33,595 nucleotides of DNA from JBLKSS01 sp047607725. GTDB lineage: Bacteria; Pseudomonadota; Gammaproteobacteria; Enterobacterales; Enterobacteriaceae. Positions within the stretch are counted from its first letter, which is position 1, and each line of letters opens with the position of its first letter. Shown piece after piece: positions 33,542 to 33,595 of this stretch. The stretch is from contig NZ_JBLKSS010000124.1 of assembly GCF_047607725.1 (NCBI RefSeq), positions 1-33,595 on the forward strand, read 5' to 3'. Under the pieces are notes generated by a model. It saw only the letters and a program-made list of their open reading frames with translations. It had not been told where the DNA came from and did not search any database. The position numbers and the translations under genes are program-made.

Positions 33542-33595
33542 TGCTGGTTCCGGTCACGTCCGATCACTGATTCCGGTCGCCCGATCAGCGATTCC
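33542..33595. mobile_element. Terminus of an IS21-family-like insertion sequence (element lies to the right)
   Basis: The 54 bp start TGCTGGTTCCGGTCACG and contain the same repeat units as 1-143 in opposite orientation. Compared with the left tip, this one lacks one internal repeat of about 23 bp (around 103-126 of the left copy) and differs at a few positions. The element continues past the window, so no transposase is visible. It ends inside the transporter remnant. Confidence 0.7.

Noticed and set aside
31133..33595. A duplicated tRNA 3' end (attR) closing an island
   Set aside because: I found no second copy of the tRNA T-arm and acceptor sequence (GGTTCAAGTCCAGCAGG) in the rest of the window.

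Overview
The window looks like a chromosomal segment of a gammaproteobacterium of the order Enterobacterales, most likely a Sodalis-allied insect symbiont. This is inferred from gene order and protein similarity recalled from Escherichia coli and Klebsiella, not from a search. The G+C-rich core follows the E. coli parE-to-ileX order closely. Around it are insertion-sequence ends and many fresh inactivating mutations, the pattern of a recently host-restricted symbiont whose genome is decaying.

Layout. (1) 1-143 is the terminus of an IS21-type element, and an inverted copy of the same terminus closes the window at 33542-33595. (2) 159-3136 holds a methionine (methylthioadenosine) salvage cluster: mtnA, mtnC and mtnB are broken, while mtnD is intact. 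(3) 3695-8181 carries parE, yqiA, cpdA, yqiB and nudF on the minus strand; the last four are a tight, partly overlapping operon. (4) 8383-10240 is tolC, split by a 338-bp IS66-type miniature element. (5) 10458-15226 carries ygiB and ygiC, a broken ygiD, a Rossmann-fold oxidoreductase, ribB with its FMN riboswitch, and ubiK. (6) 15430-20838 is ygiF-glnE-hldE, in which glnE has lost its adenylyltransferase active site in frame. (7) 21202-25760 carries ygiM, cca, a truncated uppP, folB, plsY and tsaD. (8) 26214-30301 is the macromolecular synthesis operon rpsU-dnaG-rpoD, intact with its signals, followed by a degraded mug and the tRNA-Ile2 gene (ileX). (9) 31133-33541 is A+T-rich and looks foreign. 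It has an assembly gap, a decayed reading frame, one intact small secreted protein and the tail of a sugar/acid transporter cut by the right IS21 end.

Function. Genes for replication, transcription, translation and cofactor synthesis (parE, dnaG, rpoD, rpsU, tsaD, cca, ribB, folB, hldE) are intact. Dispensable functions are being lost: methylthioadenosine salvage, TolC-dependent export, DOPA-dioxygenase-like YgiD, one undecaprenyl-pyrophosphate phosphatase, Mug repair and glutamine synthetase adenylylation. The most notable points are the GlnE that keeps only its deadenylylating half, the IS66-type miniature element in tolC, and the small secreted protein in the post-tRNA region, which weakly resembles AB5-toxin B subunits. 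I found no clearly novel multi-gene system.
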